64,000 nt of DNA from Clostridia bacterium (GCA_017517815.1 JAFWYA010000014.1:75184-139183); one strand, 5' to 3'; shown: positions 15,100 to 24,410, counted from the first letter of the stretch. Notes: generated by a model from the letters alone, not told the origin. Translations and numbers: made by a program.

Positions 15100-16626
15100 T
15101 TAGTTGAGCTTGACCACCATCACATCATCAACGATGGTGATGTAGCCCTCGTCCGGCCAGCGGGACATGTATTCAAAGTCCTCGGTCGCCATGATGGCCT
15201 CCTGCTGTTCCTCGGTGGCAAAAACCATCTTGTCGCCAAACACGTACTGGAAATAGGAACGAATGCTCTTCTGGTCGCGGGTGATGGCGTTGTTGTGGTC
15301 GACGCCAACAACGCCCTCCACATTTTCAAAACCAGGCATATCGCCAAAGGGAATCTGACCGGAAATAAACACTTCCGTCTCGCCGGGTACATAGCCGTAG
15401 TACAGCATATCGTAGACCACGTTGGTCATATGTGCATAAGTCGCATTCCAAACAGCCGTCTTTTTAAGATAAATGGTATTGGCCGTCTGCGTACCGCTCC
15501 ATACCGTCATAAACACCAGCGCCCCGCACAGCCAGCGTACGGGTTTGAAATTCACGCGCACAGTCAGCATCAGCGCCAGCACAAAGATCAGTACAAACGC
15601 ATATTTCATCAAGTCATGCACTGTGCCAGAGGTAAGCACATAGCATACGTTCATGCCAAGCGGCAGCAGTGCAAACAGGATCACTGCCAATCCTTTGGCC
15701 TTAACGTCAACCTTCTTGCTGAAGCAGGCCGCAATCAGCAGAAGCGTCGTCAGCACCAGCAGCGCCACGTTCACCACCTGCATCACCTGCGGGCTGAGCC
15801 ACGCGCTGTCCGGCACAGTAAAGAAATCCAGCCAATCGAAGTAAGCGCCCCTGACCATCATCGGAATTTCATCAATCTTCATATTGGCCAGCTGCGAGAT
15901 GGAATTGCTGCGTTCCACCAGCGGAATGCCCGTCACTGTCGGGATGGTCTTGAGACCTGCATAGTAAACGCCTGCACCCAGAATGGTCATCCCGGCTGCC
16001 TTTATGCCGTCCAGAAGCACCTTGTGCATCTTTTCGCCATCCAGCAGGCGCAGAATCATTACGATCATTACAAGCGCAATTGTCACGGAGACGTAGCTCT
16101 GATACAGGCCAATGCCAAGGCCTACCGCCGCAGCACCCAGCACGACCCATCCGGGCAGTTTTTTTCGCCATGCCAAAGCTGCAAAACAGCTGATCATGAG
16201 TGCAAACATGTTTGCATCATAGTCGTTGAGATAGGTGGCTGCCTGCGAGGTAACGGCAAGGTTGGTGGTCATTACGCCGCTGAGAAGGATGAGCAACCAG
16301 GGAGAGCGGATTTCAAACAGAGCCGCCACGCAAAAAACGGCCAGACCAGTCCAAACCAGTCCCAGAAAACCCAGCATCCACGGAAGGGTCATCATACCAC
16401 GCGTCAAATAGCGGTATGCAGGCACAAACACGCGGCCAAGCTCGATCTTGTGGTCATTATTGCTGTCAAGCCCGGCGGCATAAATACCGTCAATGCAGTC
16501 GTGATTGAGCTGAAAATTTAAAAAATGATAGCCATGCGCCGCCAGTCCCCACACAAACGTGGCGATCAGGCAGATGACGATCACGCGCCGGTTTGCTTCC
16601 CAAAAGCGTTTCAAAGCGTTTTCCAT
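15100..16626 (-). CDS. GtrII-like membrane glucosyltransferase domain protein
   Basis: A 508-residue membrane protein with about ten hydrophobic helices and a C-terminal extracytoplasmic segment. The segment AAHGYHFLNFQLNHDCIDGI after the first helix, and the overall organisation, resemble GtrII-type glucosyltransferase domains, which add glucose from a lipid-linked donor to surface polymers on the outer face of the membrane. I chose the ATG at 16626, 8 bases after GGATGG; two ATGs further upstream overlap the ribosome-binding site or lack one. It shares an operon with the MATE exporter. Its target polymer is unknown. Confidence 0.75.
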   Translation of the reverse strand: MENALKRFWEANRRVIVICLIATFVWGLAAHGYHFLNFQLNHDCIDGIYAAGLDSNNDHKIELGRVFVPAYRYLTRGMMTLPWMLGFLGLVWTGLAVFCVAALFEIRSPWLLILLSGVMTTNLAVTSQAATYLNDYDANMFALMISCFAALAWRKKLPGWVVLGAAAVGLGIGLYQSYVSVTIALVMIVMILRLLDGEKMHKVLLDGIKAAGMTILGAGVYYAGLKTIPTVTGIPLVERSNSISQLANMKIDEIPMMVRGAYFDWLDFFTVPDSAWLSPQVMQVVNVALLVLTTLLLIAACFSKKVDVKAKGLAVILFALLPLGMNVCYVLTSGTVHDLMKYAFVLIFVLALMLTVRVNFKPVRWLCGALVFMTVWSGTQTANTIYLKKTAVWNATYAHMTNVVYDMLYYGYVPGETEVFISGQIPFGDMPGFENVEGVVGVDHNNAITRDQKSIRSYFQYVFGDKMVFATEEQQEAIMATEDFEYMSRWPDEGYITIVDDVMVVKLN

Positions 16627-16662
16627 GTTTGAGACCATCCTTTGCATATAAATCCAGTATGT

Positions 16663-16691
16663 AGTATACCGGGTCGGACGGGCTGCGTCAA
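16663..16691 (-). promoter_or_regulatory. Promoter of the GtrII-like/MATE operon
   Basis: On the minus strand TTGACG (16686-16691), 17-base spacer and TATACT (16663-16668), placed between the GH16 terminator and the GtrII-like start. Confidence 0.7.
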
Positions 16692-16698
16692 GGCATGC

Positions 16699-16730
16699 AA
16701 AAAGCGGCGGACGTTTTCGTCCGCCGCCGT
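16699..16730 (-). terminator. Intrinsic terminator of the GH16 gene
   Basis: GCGGCGGACG (16704-16713) pairs with CGTCCGCCGC (16718-16727); on the minus strand a T run follows. Confidence 0.85.
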
Positions 16731-16741
16731 GTCAAAACGGT

Positions 16742-17572
16742 TTACTTCACCGCGTCAAACACGCGCACATAGTCCACCACGAAGGTATCGCCCACATTGT
16801 CGCGGGCTTCCTGCGTGGGCAGGTGGTCGGCGTCGCGGTAGCCCTTGACCTCGGTGCCCACCAGAATAAACTCGGGGCAGTCGCTCACGGGGCCGTCGAC
16901 GTGGCCGTCCAGTTCGCCGTCGATGTAGAAGTCGTAGCCGTTTTCGTTCCATTCCATGCCAAACACATGGTATTCGTTCAGGTCAAGGCCCTTGCGGCCT
17001 TCGCCGGCGTGCACGTCACGATGGTCGATGCCGTAGCCGTTGTAGTGGCAGAAGTGGGCGATGACGTCGCCGGGGGCAAAGCTTTCCATAATGTCAAGTT
17101 CCACGCCGGACTGGGCGGGGTCGAGGCTGGCGCCGATGATGGGCGACTGCATCCAGAAGGCACTCCACCAGCCGGGCTTCTGCTGCAGCTTGCAGCGGCA
17201 CTCGTAGTAGCCGTGCTTGTGCAGGTACTTGTTCTGCTTCAGGGGCGCGATGGGCCAGTTGAGGCCGCCGGAATACTTGGTGCCTGCAGCGTCCTTCACA
17301 GCGTCCATAAAGTTGTAGCCGGTCTGCAGCTGGCTGGAGCACACCATGCCGTCCTTTTCGATCATCTTGAACACGCAGTTGCTGTTGCCGTCCAGCTCAA
17401 TGCCCTCATCGGCGCACCACGCCGCGTGGCGCGTGCCCATGATCTCCATGCGGAAATCCCACTTGCTCTTGTCCAGCTCGGTGCCGTCAAACTCGTCGCT
17501 CCATACCAGTTTCCATTCCTTGCCCTCAGGCAGCAGGCTGGAAGCATGATCCTTTACTTCGTAGGTCTTCAT
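16742..17572 (-). CDS. Glycoside hydrolase family 16 protein, no signal peptide
   Basis: A 276-residue beta-jelly-roll glycosidase of family GH16. The catalytic motif is ELDIME, with Glu158 as nucleophile, Asp160 as helper and Glu163 as acid/base; upstream are WSDEFDG and WSAFWMQSP, typical of the family. GH16 enzymes cut beta-1,3/1,4-glucans, galactans and similar polymers. Most are secreted, but this one starts MKTYEVKDHASS with no signal peptide, so it should act in the cytoplasm on imported oligosaccharides, unless export is non-classical. GGAG precedes the ATG. It has its own promoter and terminator. Confidence 0.9.
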   Translation of the reverse strand: MKTYEVKDHASSLLPEGKEWKLVWSDEFDGTELDKSKWDFRMEIMGTRHAAWCADEGIELDGNSNCVFKMIEKDGMVCSSQLQTGYNFMDAVKDAAGTKYSGGLNWPIAPLKQNKYLHKHGYYECRCKLQQKPGWWSAFWMQSPIIGASLDPAQSGVELDIMESFAPGDVIAHFCHYNGYGIDHRDVHAGEGRKGLDLNEYHVFGMEWNENGYDFYIDGELDGHVDGPVSDCPEFILVGTEVKGYRDADHLPTQEARDNVGDTFVVDYVRVFDAVK

Positions 17573-17619
17573 TATGAATATCGCTCCTTTTTTTCAGTGT
17601 ACGGAAAGATGTTGGCTTT

Positions 17620-17648
17620 ATTATAGCATGATGAACGGTATTTGTCAG
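17620..17648 (-). promoter_or_regulatory. Promoter of the GH16 gene
   Basis: On the minus strand CTGACA (17643-17648), 17-base spacer and TATAAT (17620-17625) with TGC before it. The -35 overlaps the last codons of the upstream MATE gene. Confidence 0.75.
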
Positions 17649-19015
17649 CTATTTTTTGTTTTCATGACACCTTTTTTCCAACTGCCGGTAAGATAGAACA
17701 CCAGTCCGATGAAAAACGGCGTGAAGCCCGCCACCGCGTCGCCCAGCCAGAAGCCGTAGTGGCGCATATCAAGTGCAAGGCCAAACAGCAGCGCCATGCC
17801 GATGCGCATCACAATGCCGTCAAGAATGGCCGTGGCAAAGTTCACCTTGTAGTTACCGCTGCCGTTCATCAGCGCGTTCATGATGGCGCGCATGGAGCTG
17901 CCAAAGAACAAAAGCACTGCAATGGGCACATAGCCGGGACCGATGGCCAGCACCGCCGCGTCGGAGGTGAAGATGCCAAACACCACGTCCGGGAACAGGC
18001 AGATGAATGCTGAAATGGCCGCCGCCACCGTGAGGGTGATGACTGCAAGGCTTTTGAGGATCTTCTTCACGCGGCCAAACTCGCCCGCCGCCAGGTTCTG
18101 GCCCACCATGGTGGAACCTGCGGTGTTCATGGCGTTGCTGACAAGGTTGGAAATGCTGGAAATTTTGTTGGCGATGCCCGCGAAGGCCGAAACCGCAATG
18201 CCGTAGGAGTTGATCCACGAATTGACAAACAGCTTCGACACCATGATCGACGCGCTCTTGATGGCCATGGTCACGCCCAGGCTGATGAGCTGGCGCAGCA
18301 TCGCGCCGTCCCAGCGGATGAATTCGCCGGCTTTCAGGCTCAGCTGGAACTTTTCCTTCTGGCGGATGAGCATCACCGCGCAGGCGATAAAGCTGACCGC
18401 CTGGCTCATCACCGTGGCCAGCGCTGCGCCGCCGGGGCCCAGGTCCATGAAAATGACAAATACAACGTCCAGCACCAGGTTCATCACCGCCGCAATGCTG
18501 ATGAAGATGAACGGGTGCTTCGAGTCGCCCATGCCGCGCAGGATAGCGCTGACGATGTTGTAGCCATAGATAAACACCAGTCCCGCCATACACACCGATG
18601 AATAGCTCAAAGCGCCCGCATAGCTTTCAGCCGGGGTGTTCATCAGTTTGAGCAGCACGTCGCGCAGAAACAGGCCGCCTGTGCTCAGGAGGATCGCCGC
18701 AGCCATCAGAAAGCCCGTCATCGTGCCCACAAACCGGCCCAGCTTGTCCGTCTGCCGTGCGCCGATGTAGCGGGCGATGATCACCTGTCCCGCATTGGCA
18801 AAGCCCATGGCGATAAATGTCAGCAGGCTGGATACGTCGCCGCCCACAGCCACGGCGGAAATGCCGTTTTTGCCCAGCACCTGCCCAACGATGATCATAT
18901 CCACCATGTTGTAGACCACCTGCAGCAGGTTTGACAGAAACAGCGGCCACGCAAAGCGGATGAGCTGGCCGGAAATGTTTCCGCTGGTAAAGTCCTGCAC
19001 ATGCGTTTTTTGCAT
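17645..19015 (-). CDS. MATE family efflux transporter (second copy)
   Basis: A 456-residue twelve-helix MATE transporter, starting MQKTHVQDFTSGNISGQLI and containing PLFLSNLLQVVYNMVDMIIVGQ, the conserved first-helix region. It is only distantly similar to the MATE gene at 13.7-15.1 kb, so it is not a recent duplicate. I chose the ATG at 19015, about 10 bases after AGAGG; longer frames start without a ribosome-binding site. It is followed by the GH16 gene on the same strand, which has its own promoter. No intrinsic terminator is visible. The substrate is unknown. Confidence 0.9.
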   Translation of the reverse strand: MQKTHVQDFTSGNISGQLIRFAWPLFLSNLLQVVYNMVDMIIVGQVLGKNGISAVAVGGDVSSLLTFIAMGFANAGQVIIARYIGARQTDKLGRFVGTMTGFLMAAAILLSTGGLFLRDVLLKLMNTPAESYAGALSYSSVCMAGLVFIYGYNIVSAILRGMGDSKHPFIFISIAAVMNLVLDVVFVIFMDLGPGGAALATVMSQAVSFIACAVMLIRQKEKFQLSLKAGEFIRWDGAMLRQLISLGVTMAIKSASIMVSKLFVNSWINSYGIAVSAFAGIANKISSISNLVSNAMNTAGSTMVGQNLAAGEFGRVKKILKSLAVITLTVAAAISAFICLFPDVVFGIFTSDAAVLAIGPGYVPIAVLLFFGSSMRAIMNALMNGSGNYKVNFATAILDGIVMRIGMALLFGLALDMRHYGFWLGDAVAGFTPFFIGLVFYLTGSWKKGVMKTKNS

Positions 19016-19078
19016 CAGAAAGCGCCTCTTTTGCATGGTTTTTCCCAAACAGTATATCACAAAGGGGATGGTTTGTGT

Positions 19079-19084
19079 TATAGT
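19079..19084 (+). promoter_or_regulatory. Possible extended -10 of the surface-glycan operon
   Basis: TATAGT preceded by TGT, 21 bases before the first ATG of the operon; the -35 is poor. A TATACT with an extended TGA lies on the other strand at 19052-19057 and may serve the divergent MATE gene. Confidence 0.4.
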
Positions 19085-19104
19085 GATCTTTGGAGGTGCC
19101 TCAG

Positions 19105-20550
19105 ATGAAACGCACTGAAACACGCGCTTTTTTGTGGTCGCTGCTGATTGCAGCCGCCGTTTTGTTCTTCTGCACAAAATCCTCGCCCGGCTATCCCGTC
19201 AACGACTGGTCGGACGCCAATATCTACCTGACCATCGGCCGCGGCATGACGCGCGGACAGGTGGTGTACCGCGACCTGTACGACCACAAGGGCCCGCTTT
19301 TGTATGCGCTGCACGCGCTGTGCGCGCTTGTGTCCGCCGACAGCTTTCTGGGCGTGTACATCATGGAGGTGCTGCTGGGCGCGGCCTTCCTGTACGGCGC
19401 ATACCGGGTGCTGACATTGACAGGGCTCAAACAGTCCGCATGGGCGATGCTGCCCGTGCTTGCGCTGATCGTTTTTTCCTCGGTGAGCTTTGCCGAGGGC
19501 GACAGCGCCGAGGAGATGGCTCTGCCGCTGATCACAGGCACGATGGCGGCGGTATTTGCCTTCCTGCAAAGCGATGAAGAGCGCATGAGCGCCCAAAGCC
19601 TGCTTTTGTGCGGTGTGCTCACCGGCTGCGTTTTCTGGATCAAGTTCACCATGGTGGGCCTGCAGGCGGGACTGTTGCTGTATGTGCTCATCAAACACTG
19701 GCGCGATCTGCCGCGCATGCTTGGATGGCTGATCGCAGGCTTTGCGCTGTCCACATTACCGTGGATCGTGTATTTTGGACTAAACGGCGCGCTCGTCGAC
19801 TGGCTGAAGGTGTATCTGTACGACAACCTGTTTTTGTACTCGGCAGGCGAAGGCGCGGGGCTCGTTTCCCGCGTAAAGGCCATCGTCATGAGCGGCGTTG
19901 ACTGGCTGACCGGCAACCTGCGATACACGCTGCCGATCCTGCTGGGGCTTGCGTGGTTTAGCGTCAAGCACAAAAAGCTGCGCCTGTGCGTGTGGCTGAT
20001 GGCGGCAATCGGCGCGCTGGGCGTGTTCATCGGCGGCAAGAGCTACACCTATTACGGCCTTGCGCTTGCGCCGCTGGCGGTGCTGGGACTGGCTGCAGCC
20101 GGACAGCTGTGGGACCGCTTCGTGCGTCCGCGCTGGGCAGGCGCCGTCTGCCTTGCGGTGTGCGTAGCGCTTTGCCCCCTCATCAGTCACAACATGACCG
20201 CCGATTACGGCGCGGCGTTCGGCACTGCAAAGGAAGACACCATGCAGCACAAAATCGCGCAGCACATCCCAGCGGATGCGTCGCTGCTCAACTACGGCTT
20301 CATGGACGCCGGCTTCTTCACCGCCGCAGGCATCACGCCGCAGGTGAAATACTTCCATCAGACCAATGTGCCGCTGGATGAAATGCTGGCCGAGCAGGCG
20401 CGCTACATCCGCGAGGGCGTATGCGACTATGTGGTCACGCGCGGCCAGCAGCCGGAGGGCCTTGATCAGTACGAGCTGATCGCCGAGGCCGACACGCCCG
20501 CGTTCTGGTACGAAAAGGTGTATCTCTACCTCCGGAGGACTGCCAAATGA
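19105..20550 (+). CDS. GT-C-fold membrane glycosyltransferase-like protein (GT39-like)
   Basis: A 481-residue membrane protein with about ten helices and a C-terminal soluble domain (from about residue 375). The first extracytoplasmic loop has NDWSDANIYLTIGRGMTRGQ and VYRDLYDHKGPLLY, where acidic residues after helix 1 resemble the catalytic region of GT39/ArnT-type transferases that use polyprenyl-phosphate sugars. GGAGGTG lies 6 bases before the ATG at 19105. It begins an operon with a GH-like protein (4-base ATGA overlap), GT2 and DUF6020 genes, pointing to assembly or decoration of a surface glycan. The exact reaction is inferred. Confidence 0.72.
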   Translation: MKRTETRAFLWSLLIAAAVLFFCTKSSPGYPVNDWSDANIYLTIGRGMTRGQVVYRDLYDHKGPLLYALHALCALVSADSFLGVYIMEVLLGAAFLYGAYRVLTLTGLKQSAWAMLPVLALIVFSSVSFAEGDSAEEMALPLITGTMAAVFAFLQSDEERMSAQSLLLCGVLTGCVFWIKFTMVGLQAGLLLYVLIKHWRDLPRMLGWLIAGFALSTLPWIVYFGLNGALVDWLKVYLYDNLFLYSAGEGAGLVSRVKAIVMSGVDWLTGNLRYTLPILLGLAWFSVKHKKLRLCVWLMAAIGALGVFIGGKSYTYYGLALAPLAVLGLAAAGQLWDRFVRPRWAGAVCLAVCVALCPLISHNMTADYGAAFGTAKEDTMQHKIAQHIPADASLLNYGFMDAGFFTAAGITPQVKYFHQTNVPLDEMLAEQARYIREGVCDYVVTRGQQPEGLDQYELIAEADTPAFWYEKVYLYLRRTAK

Positions 20551-21608
20551 ACAGCGTATTTCAATTATGGGGCATCCCGCCTGCCGCCGGACTGGACCGC
20601 GAGCAGGTGCTTGAGGTGCTGGACCGCATCCTCGCCGTGCATCCCTTTGCCGTGGTGGCCGGGCAGACTGAAGATACCGCCCTGCTGTATGAAATCTGCC
20701 GCCGCGCCCATGCTGCAGGCGTAAAGGTGCACCAGTGGGCGTCGCTGTTTTCCGAAAACGACTTTGCGGCGGATTTTGACCCCATCGTCTGCGCTGACGG
20801 CAGCCCCTTTCCCCGCGTATTCGGCGAGCATTTCTATTTCCGCTGCCCGGGCAGCGAAAAAAATGTGCGCCTGTTTGCACAGCTTCAGAAACAATCCATG
20901 GGCGATGTCCCCTTTGACGGCGTATTTCTTGACCGTGTGCGCTATCCGTCCTTCGCCCACGGCGAACTGACAAAGCTGGCCTGCTTCTGCCCTGATTGCG
21001 TGCGCCGCTATGAACAGGCCGGGATCGACGTCAGTCGGCTGCGCTATCTGCTTGAACAAAAGGATTTGTCCATCACCGGCTTTGCCGGCGGAAAACCCGT
21101 CTTTTCCGACAGCCACATCGAAACGTTTTTTGCTGTGCGCGCTGAACGCATCACGCAGGCTGTGCGCATGCTCAAGGACTTTTTCGGTGAGGTTTCGCTC
21201 GATCTGTTTCCGCCGTCGCAGGCGTATCTCACCGGCCAGTCGCTTCAGGATCTTGCGCCGCTGGCGGCGTTCATCAAGCCCATGGTATACCGCTTCACCA
21301 CCGCGCCCGCCGGGCTGCCCTTTGAGCAGCAGGCGCTTGAGGCCGCCTGCGGATCGGCGCCTCTGCCGGACTTTAACGAACAGGTGCGGCAGTGGAACAC
21401 CATCGCGCCAGACCTGTACTGGGGCGTGGAGGGCGGTTTTATTCCCGGTACGGTTGAAATGACCCCTGAACGCATCGGCGAAACCCTTGCGCTGCTCCGT
21501 CAAAACAACGCAAACGCCGTATGCGCGTCGTGGGCCAGCGTGCTTTTCCCCAAGGAAAATCTGGAAGCGTTCCTGCGCTCTTGCGAAAGTGCGCAAGCCT
21601 TGGTATAA
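20547..21608 (+). CDS. Glycoside-hydrolase-like TIM-barrel protein
   Basis: A 353-residue protein without signal peptide that reads like a putative glycoside hydrolase barrel. It has strand-end motifs HQWASLF, DGVFLDRVRYPSFA, SLDLFPPSQ, IKPMVYRF and YWGVEGG, and a Cys pair in CFCPDCVRRYEQ. The FLDRVRYP segment resembles the catalytic-Asp region of GHL-type families of unknown specificity. It overlaps the preceding membrane transferase by 4 bases (ATGA), so the two are coupled. An enzyme that trims an intracellular glycan precursor is possible, but the function is not established. A promoter for the next gene lies within its last codons. Confidence 0.6.
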   Translation: MNSVFQLWGIPPAAGLDREQVLEVLDRILAVHPFAVVAGQTEDTALLYEICRRAHAAGVKVHQWASLFSENDFAADFDPIVCADGSPFPRVFGEHFYFRCPGSEKNVRLFAQLQKQSMGDVPFDGVFLDRVRYPSFAHGELTKLACFCPDCVRRYEQAGIDVSRLRYLLEQKDLSITGFAGGKPVFSDSHIETFFAVRAERITQAVRMLKDFFGEVSLDLFPPSQAYLTGQSLQDLAPLAAFIKPMVYRFTTAPAGLPFEQQALEAACGSAPLPDFNEQVRQWNTIAPDLYWGVEGGFIPGTVEMTPERIGETLALLRQNNANAVCASWASVLFPKENLEAFLRSCESAQALV

Positions 21609-21609
21609 T
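21581..21609 (+). promoter_or_regulatory. Internal promoter for the GT2/DUF6020 genes
   Basis: TTGCGA (21581-21586), 17-base spacer and a perfect TATAAT (21604-21609), spanning the stop codon of the GH-like gene. Confidence 0.7.
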
Positions 21610-21644
21610 AATAGGAGCAATACCCACTAATGGAGGTCACACAA

Positions 21645-22580
21645 ATGAAGATCGCCGTTCTGATCCCCTGCTACAACGAAGCCAAGACCATCGCCAAGGT
21701 CGTCAGCGACTATCGTGCTGCGCTGCCCGAGGCCGATATTTATGTATATGACAACAATTCCAAGGACGGTACCGACGAAATCGCCCGCAACGCCGGCGCG
21801 ATCGTACGCTACGAATACCGTCAGGGCAAGGGCAACGTCATCCGCACCATGTTCCGCGAGATCGAGGCCGACTGCTACCTCATGATCGACGGCGATGACA
21901 CCTATCCGGCCGAAAACGCCCGCGAGATGGTGGATCTGGTGCTGGAAAAGCATGTCGATATGGTCGTTGGCGACCGTCTGAGCGCCACCTATTTCACCGA
22001 AAACAAGCGCCCCTTCCACAACCTGGGCAACCGTCTGGTGCGCGGGCTTGTCAATACCTTCTTCAAGGGCGATGTGCGCGACATCATGACCGGCTACCGC
22101 GCGTTCAGCTACCAGTTCGTTAAGTCCTTCCCGGTCATTTCTCAGGGCTTCGAAATTGAGACCGAAATGACCATCCACGCGCTGGACAAGAACCTCAGCC
22201 TCAAGTCCATCCCCGTTGAATACCGCGACCGTCCTGAGGACAGCGTCAGCAAGCTCAACACCTACTCCGACGGCTTCAAGGTGCTCAAGACCATCGCCCG
22301 CCTGTTCAAGGAATACCGTCCGCTGCGCTTCTTCGGCATTCTGGCGGCGCTGTTTGGCGTGGTTGGCCTTGTGATGTTCCTGCCGGTGCTCATCGAGTTC
22401 TTCTCCACGGGCCTCGTGCCGCGCTTCCCCACGCTGATCGTAAGCACCGTCATGATGGTGTGCGCGCTGCTAATGCTTGTGTGCGGCCTTGTGCTTGACA
22501 CCGTGGCCAAAAAGCACCGTCAGCTGTTTGAGATCAACCTCAACATCCTCAACATGCTCCATAAAGGAGAAACCAAATGA
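21645..22580 (+). CDS. Family 2 glycosyltransferase (dolichol-phosphate-mannose-synthase-like) with C-terminal helices
   Basis: A 311-residue enzyme. The GT-A domain starts MKIAVLIPCYNEAKTI, carries YDNNSKDGT and the metal-binding LMIDGDDTYP, and has the acceptor region RDIMTGYRAFS. Two C-terminal membrane helices (about 225-290) anchor it. This architecture is that of polyprenyl-phosphate sugar synthases, which load a sugar from a nucleotide donor onto a lipid carrier on the inner face of the membrane. That product would be the donor for GT-C enzymes such as those encoded on either side. GGAGGT lies 7 bases before the ATG at 21645. It overlaps DUF6020 by 4 bases. Confidence 0.9.
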   Translation: MKIAVLIPCYNEAKTIAKVVSDYRAALPEADIYVYDNNSKDGTDEIARNAGAIVRYEYRQGKGNVIRTMFREIEADCYLMIDGDDTYPAENAREMVDLVLEKHVDMVVGDRLSATYFTENKRPFHNLGNRLVRGLVNTFFKGDVRDIMTGYRAFSYQFVKSFPVISQGFEIETEMTIHALDKNLSLKSIPVEYRDRPEDSVSKLNTYSDGFKVLKTIARLFKEYRPLRFFGILAALFGVVGLVMFLPVLIEFFSTGLVPRFPTLIVSTVMMVCALLMLVCGLVLDTVAKKHRQLFEINLNILNMLHKGETK

Positions 22581-24367
22581 AGTTATCCCTTCGCCCCCTG
22601 ACGGGGGCTTTTCCCATTCTGGCGGGCATCCTGAGCGCCATGAGCTTTGTGCAGGGGCAGGCCGGCTACACCGGCATGAGCGACCTGCCCGCCAGCGCCA
22701 CCAGCTACCTGTGGACGGCGCTGGCTGTGTGCTTTGCGTGGCTGTTTCATCACACGTTTGTGAAAAAACGCCTGCGCCTGTCCATTCCCATGGTGGGCTT
22801 CGGGCTGTTCTTTGGCGTATGCAACGCCTTTGGACTGCACCTGTTTGCCTACGACAGCTGGCAGATGGGGCCTTCGTCCCTTCTCTTTCTCCTCGTAAAA
22901 GCCGTTGGACAAAGTTTGCCCATGATGGCCGTCTTTGCATGGATCGACCATGCGCTGCGGTCGGGGCTTTTGAGTCGCAATGGAAAACTGCTGTGGTTCA
23001 AGCGTCATGAAGTGCTGTGGCTGATGGGCCTGTTTATCCTGTGCTGGTCGCCGTACCTGATCGCCTTCTACCCCGGCACCGTGTGCTGGGATCTGGGCGA
23101 GATGGTGGCGCAGTTCTTCGGCCAGCGCGAGATGGACACCTGGCACCCCGTATTCACCACGTGGGTCATGGGCAGCTGCGTGTGGCTGGGCAGGCTGGTG
23201 GGCAGCGACAATCTGGGCGCGCTGCTCTTTACCGCGCTGCAGACGCTGGCGCTGGGCTATGCGCTGGCCAGCGCCGTGCGCTTCATGCGCCGCGCAGGCG
23301 TGGGGCGCGTCATGCTGTGGATCGCCGCGGCGTTCTTTGCGCTCACGCCCATCTGGGGCGGCTATGCGCAGTTCATCAGCAAGGACACGCTGTATACCTC
23401 CGCCCTGCTGTTGTTCACCCTTTCGGCGCTGGAATATCTGGTGCTTGGCGAAAGCTGCCCCGCAAAGCTGTTTGTGTGGGGGCTGCTTGCCTGCCTGCTG
23501 CGTTCGAACGGATTGTATGTGGTGCTGCCCACGGCGCTGGTGCTGATCCCGGTGCTTCGCAAATGGAAGCCCGCTGCCGCGCTGTGCGCCGCCGTGGCCG
23601 GTGCGCTGCTGTTTTCCAATGTGCTGATCCCCGCCCTCGGCATCCGCGACGAGACGGCCAGCGGCATTTACTCGGCGTGCTTCCAGCAGAGCGCACGCAC
23701 CCTGCGCGACCATGCCGACACTGTCACCCCGGAAGAATACGCCGAGATCGACCGCGTGCTGGACGCCGAACGTCTGCCGGATCTGTACGAACCATGGATC
23801 TCCGACCCGGTGAAGTACACCTTCCGCCAGTACGGCCAGGGCCGCGAGGCCGAGGAAGCCGCCCTTGCGCGCTACCGCGAAACGTGGCTTTCCATGTTCA
23901 AAAAGTACCCGCTCACCTATATCGAAACCTTCTTTGCCGGCAACCTCAGCTACTACACCTTCGCCCCCAAGATCGAGGGCGAAACCTACAACGACCAGGC
24001 CGGCAACCGGCTGGTGTTTGAAACGTGGGAGCTGAGCCATTCGCAGGGCGACGATCCGCGTTTCCTCGATACCACGCAGATCGCCGCGCTGGAACCTGTG
24101 CGCATTTTGCTTGCCATGTTTGCGCGCGGCTGGCGGCACATTCCCGTCCTCAGCCTGCTGTATGTGTGCGCGTCCTACACATGGGTGTGCGTGGGCGCGG
24201 CGCTGAGCGTGCTGAGACAAAAGCGCTGGCGCATTCTGGCGGGCTTCCTGCCAGCGCTGATGAGCCTTGCAGTGTGTATGCTCAGCCCCGTCAACGACTA
24301 TTTCCGCTACTTCCTGCCCATTGTTTCGATGCTTTTACCGCTTCTGGCGGCCAGCCGCGAAAACTGA
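22577..24367 (+). CDS. DUF6020 family multi-span membrane protein (GT-C-like)
   Basis: A 596-residue protein with about twelve hydrophobic helices and one large extracytoplasmic loop (about residues 360-485). The stretch IAFYPGTVCWDLGEMVAQF with a following WHPVFTTWVMG is characteristic of DUF6020 proteins. These occur in surface polysaccharide loci of Gram-positive bacteria and look like GT-C transferases, but no reaction is proven. Coupling to the GT2 gene (ATGA overlap) suggests that it uses the lipid-linked sugar made by that enzyme. It is the last gene of the operon, before a strong terminator. Confidence 0.75.
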   Translation: MKLSLRPLTGAFPILAGILSAMSFVQGQAGYTGMSDLPASATSYLWTALAVCFAWLFHHTFVKKRLRLSIPMVGFGLFFGVCNAFGLHLFAYDSWQMGPSSLLFLLVKAVGQSLPMMAVFAWIDHALRSGLLSRNGKLLWFKRHEVLWLMGLFILCWSPYLIAFYPGTVCWDLGEMVAQFFGQREMDTWHPVFTTWVMGSCVWLGRLVGSDNLGALLFTALQTLALGYALASAVRFMRRAGVGRVMLWIAAAFFALTPIWGGYAQFISKDTLYTSALLLFTLSALEYLVLGESCPAKLFVWGLLACLLRSNGLYVVLPTALVLIPVLRKWKPAAALCAAVAGALLFSNVLIPALGIRDETASGIYSACFQQSARTLRDHADTVTPEEYAEIDRVLDAERLPDLYEPWISDPVKYTFRQYGQGREAEEAALARYRETWLSMFKKYPLTYIETFFAGNLSYYTFAPKIEGETYNDQAGNRLVFETWELSHSQGDDPRFLDTTQIAALEPVRILLAMFARGWRHIPVLSLLYVCASYTWVCVGAALSVLRQKRWRILAGFLPALMSLAVCMLSPVNDYFRYFLPIVSMLLPLLAASREN

Positions 24368-24375
24368 TTTTTTCC

Positions 24376-24410
24376 ACGCCGCAGCGCCCATCGCGCCGCG
24401 GCGTTTTTTT
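24376..24410 (+). terminator. Intrinsic terminator of the surface-glycan operon
   Basis: ACGCCGC (24376-24382) pairs with GCGGCGT (24398-24404) and is followed by seven T residues. Confidence 0.85.
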
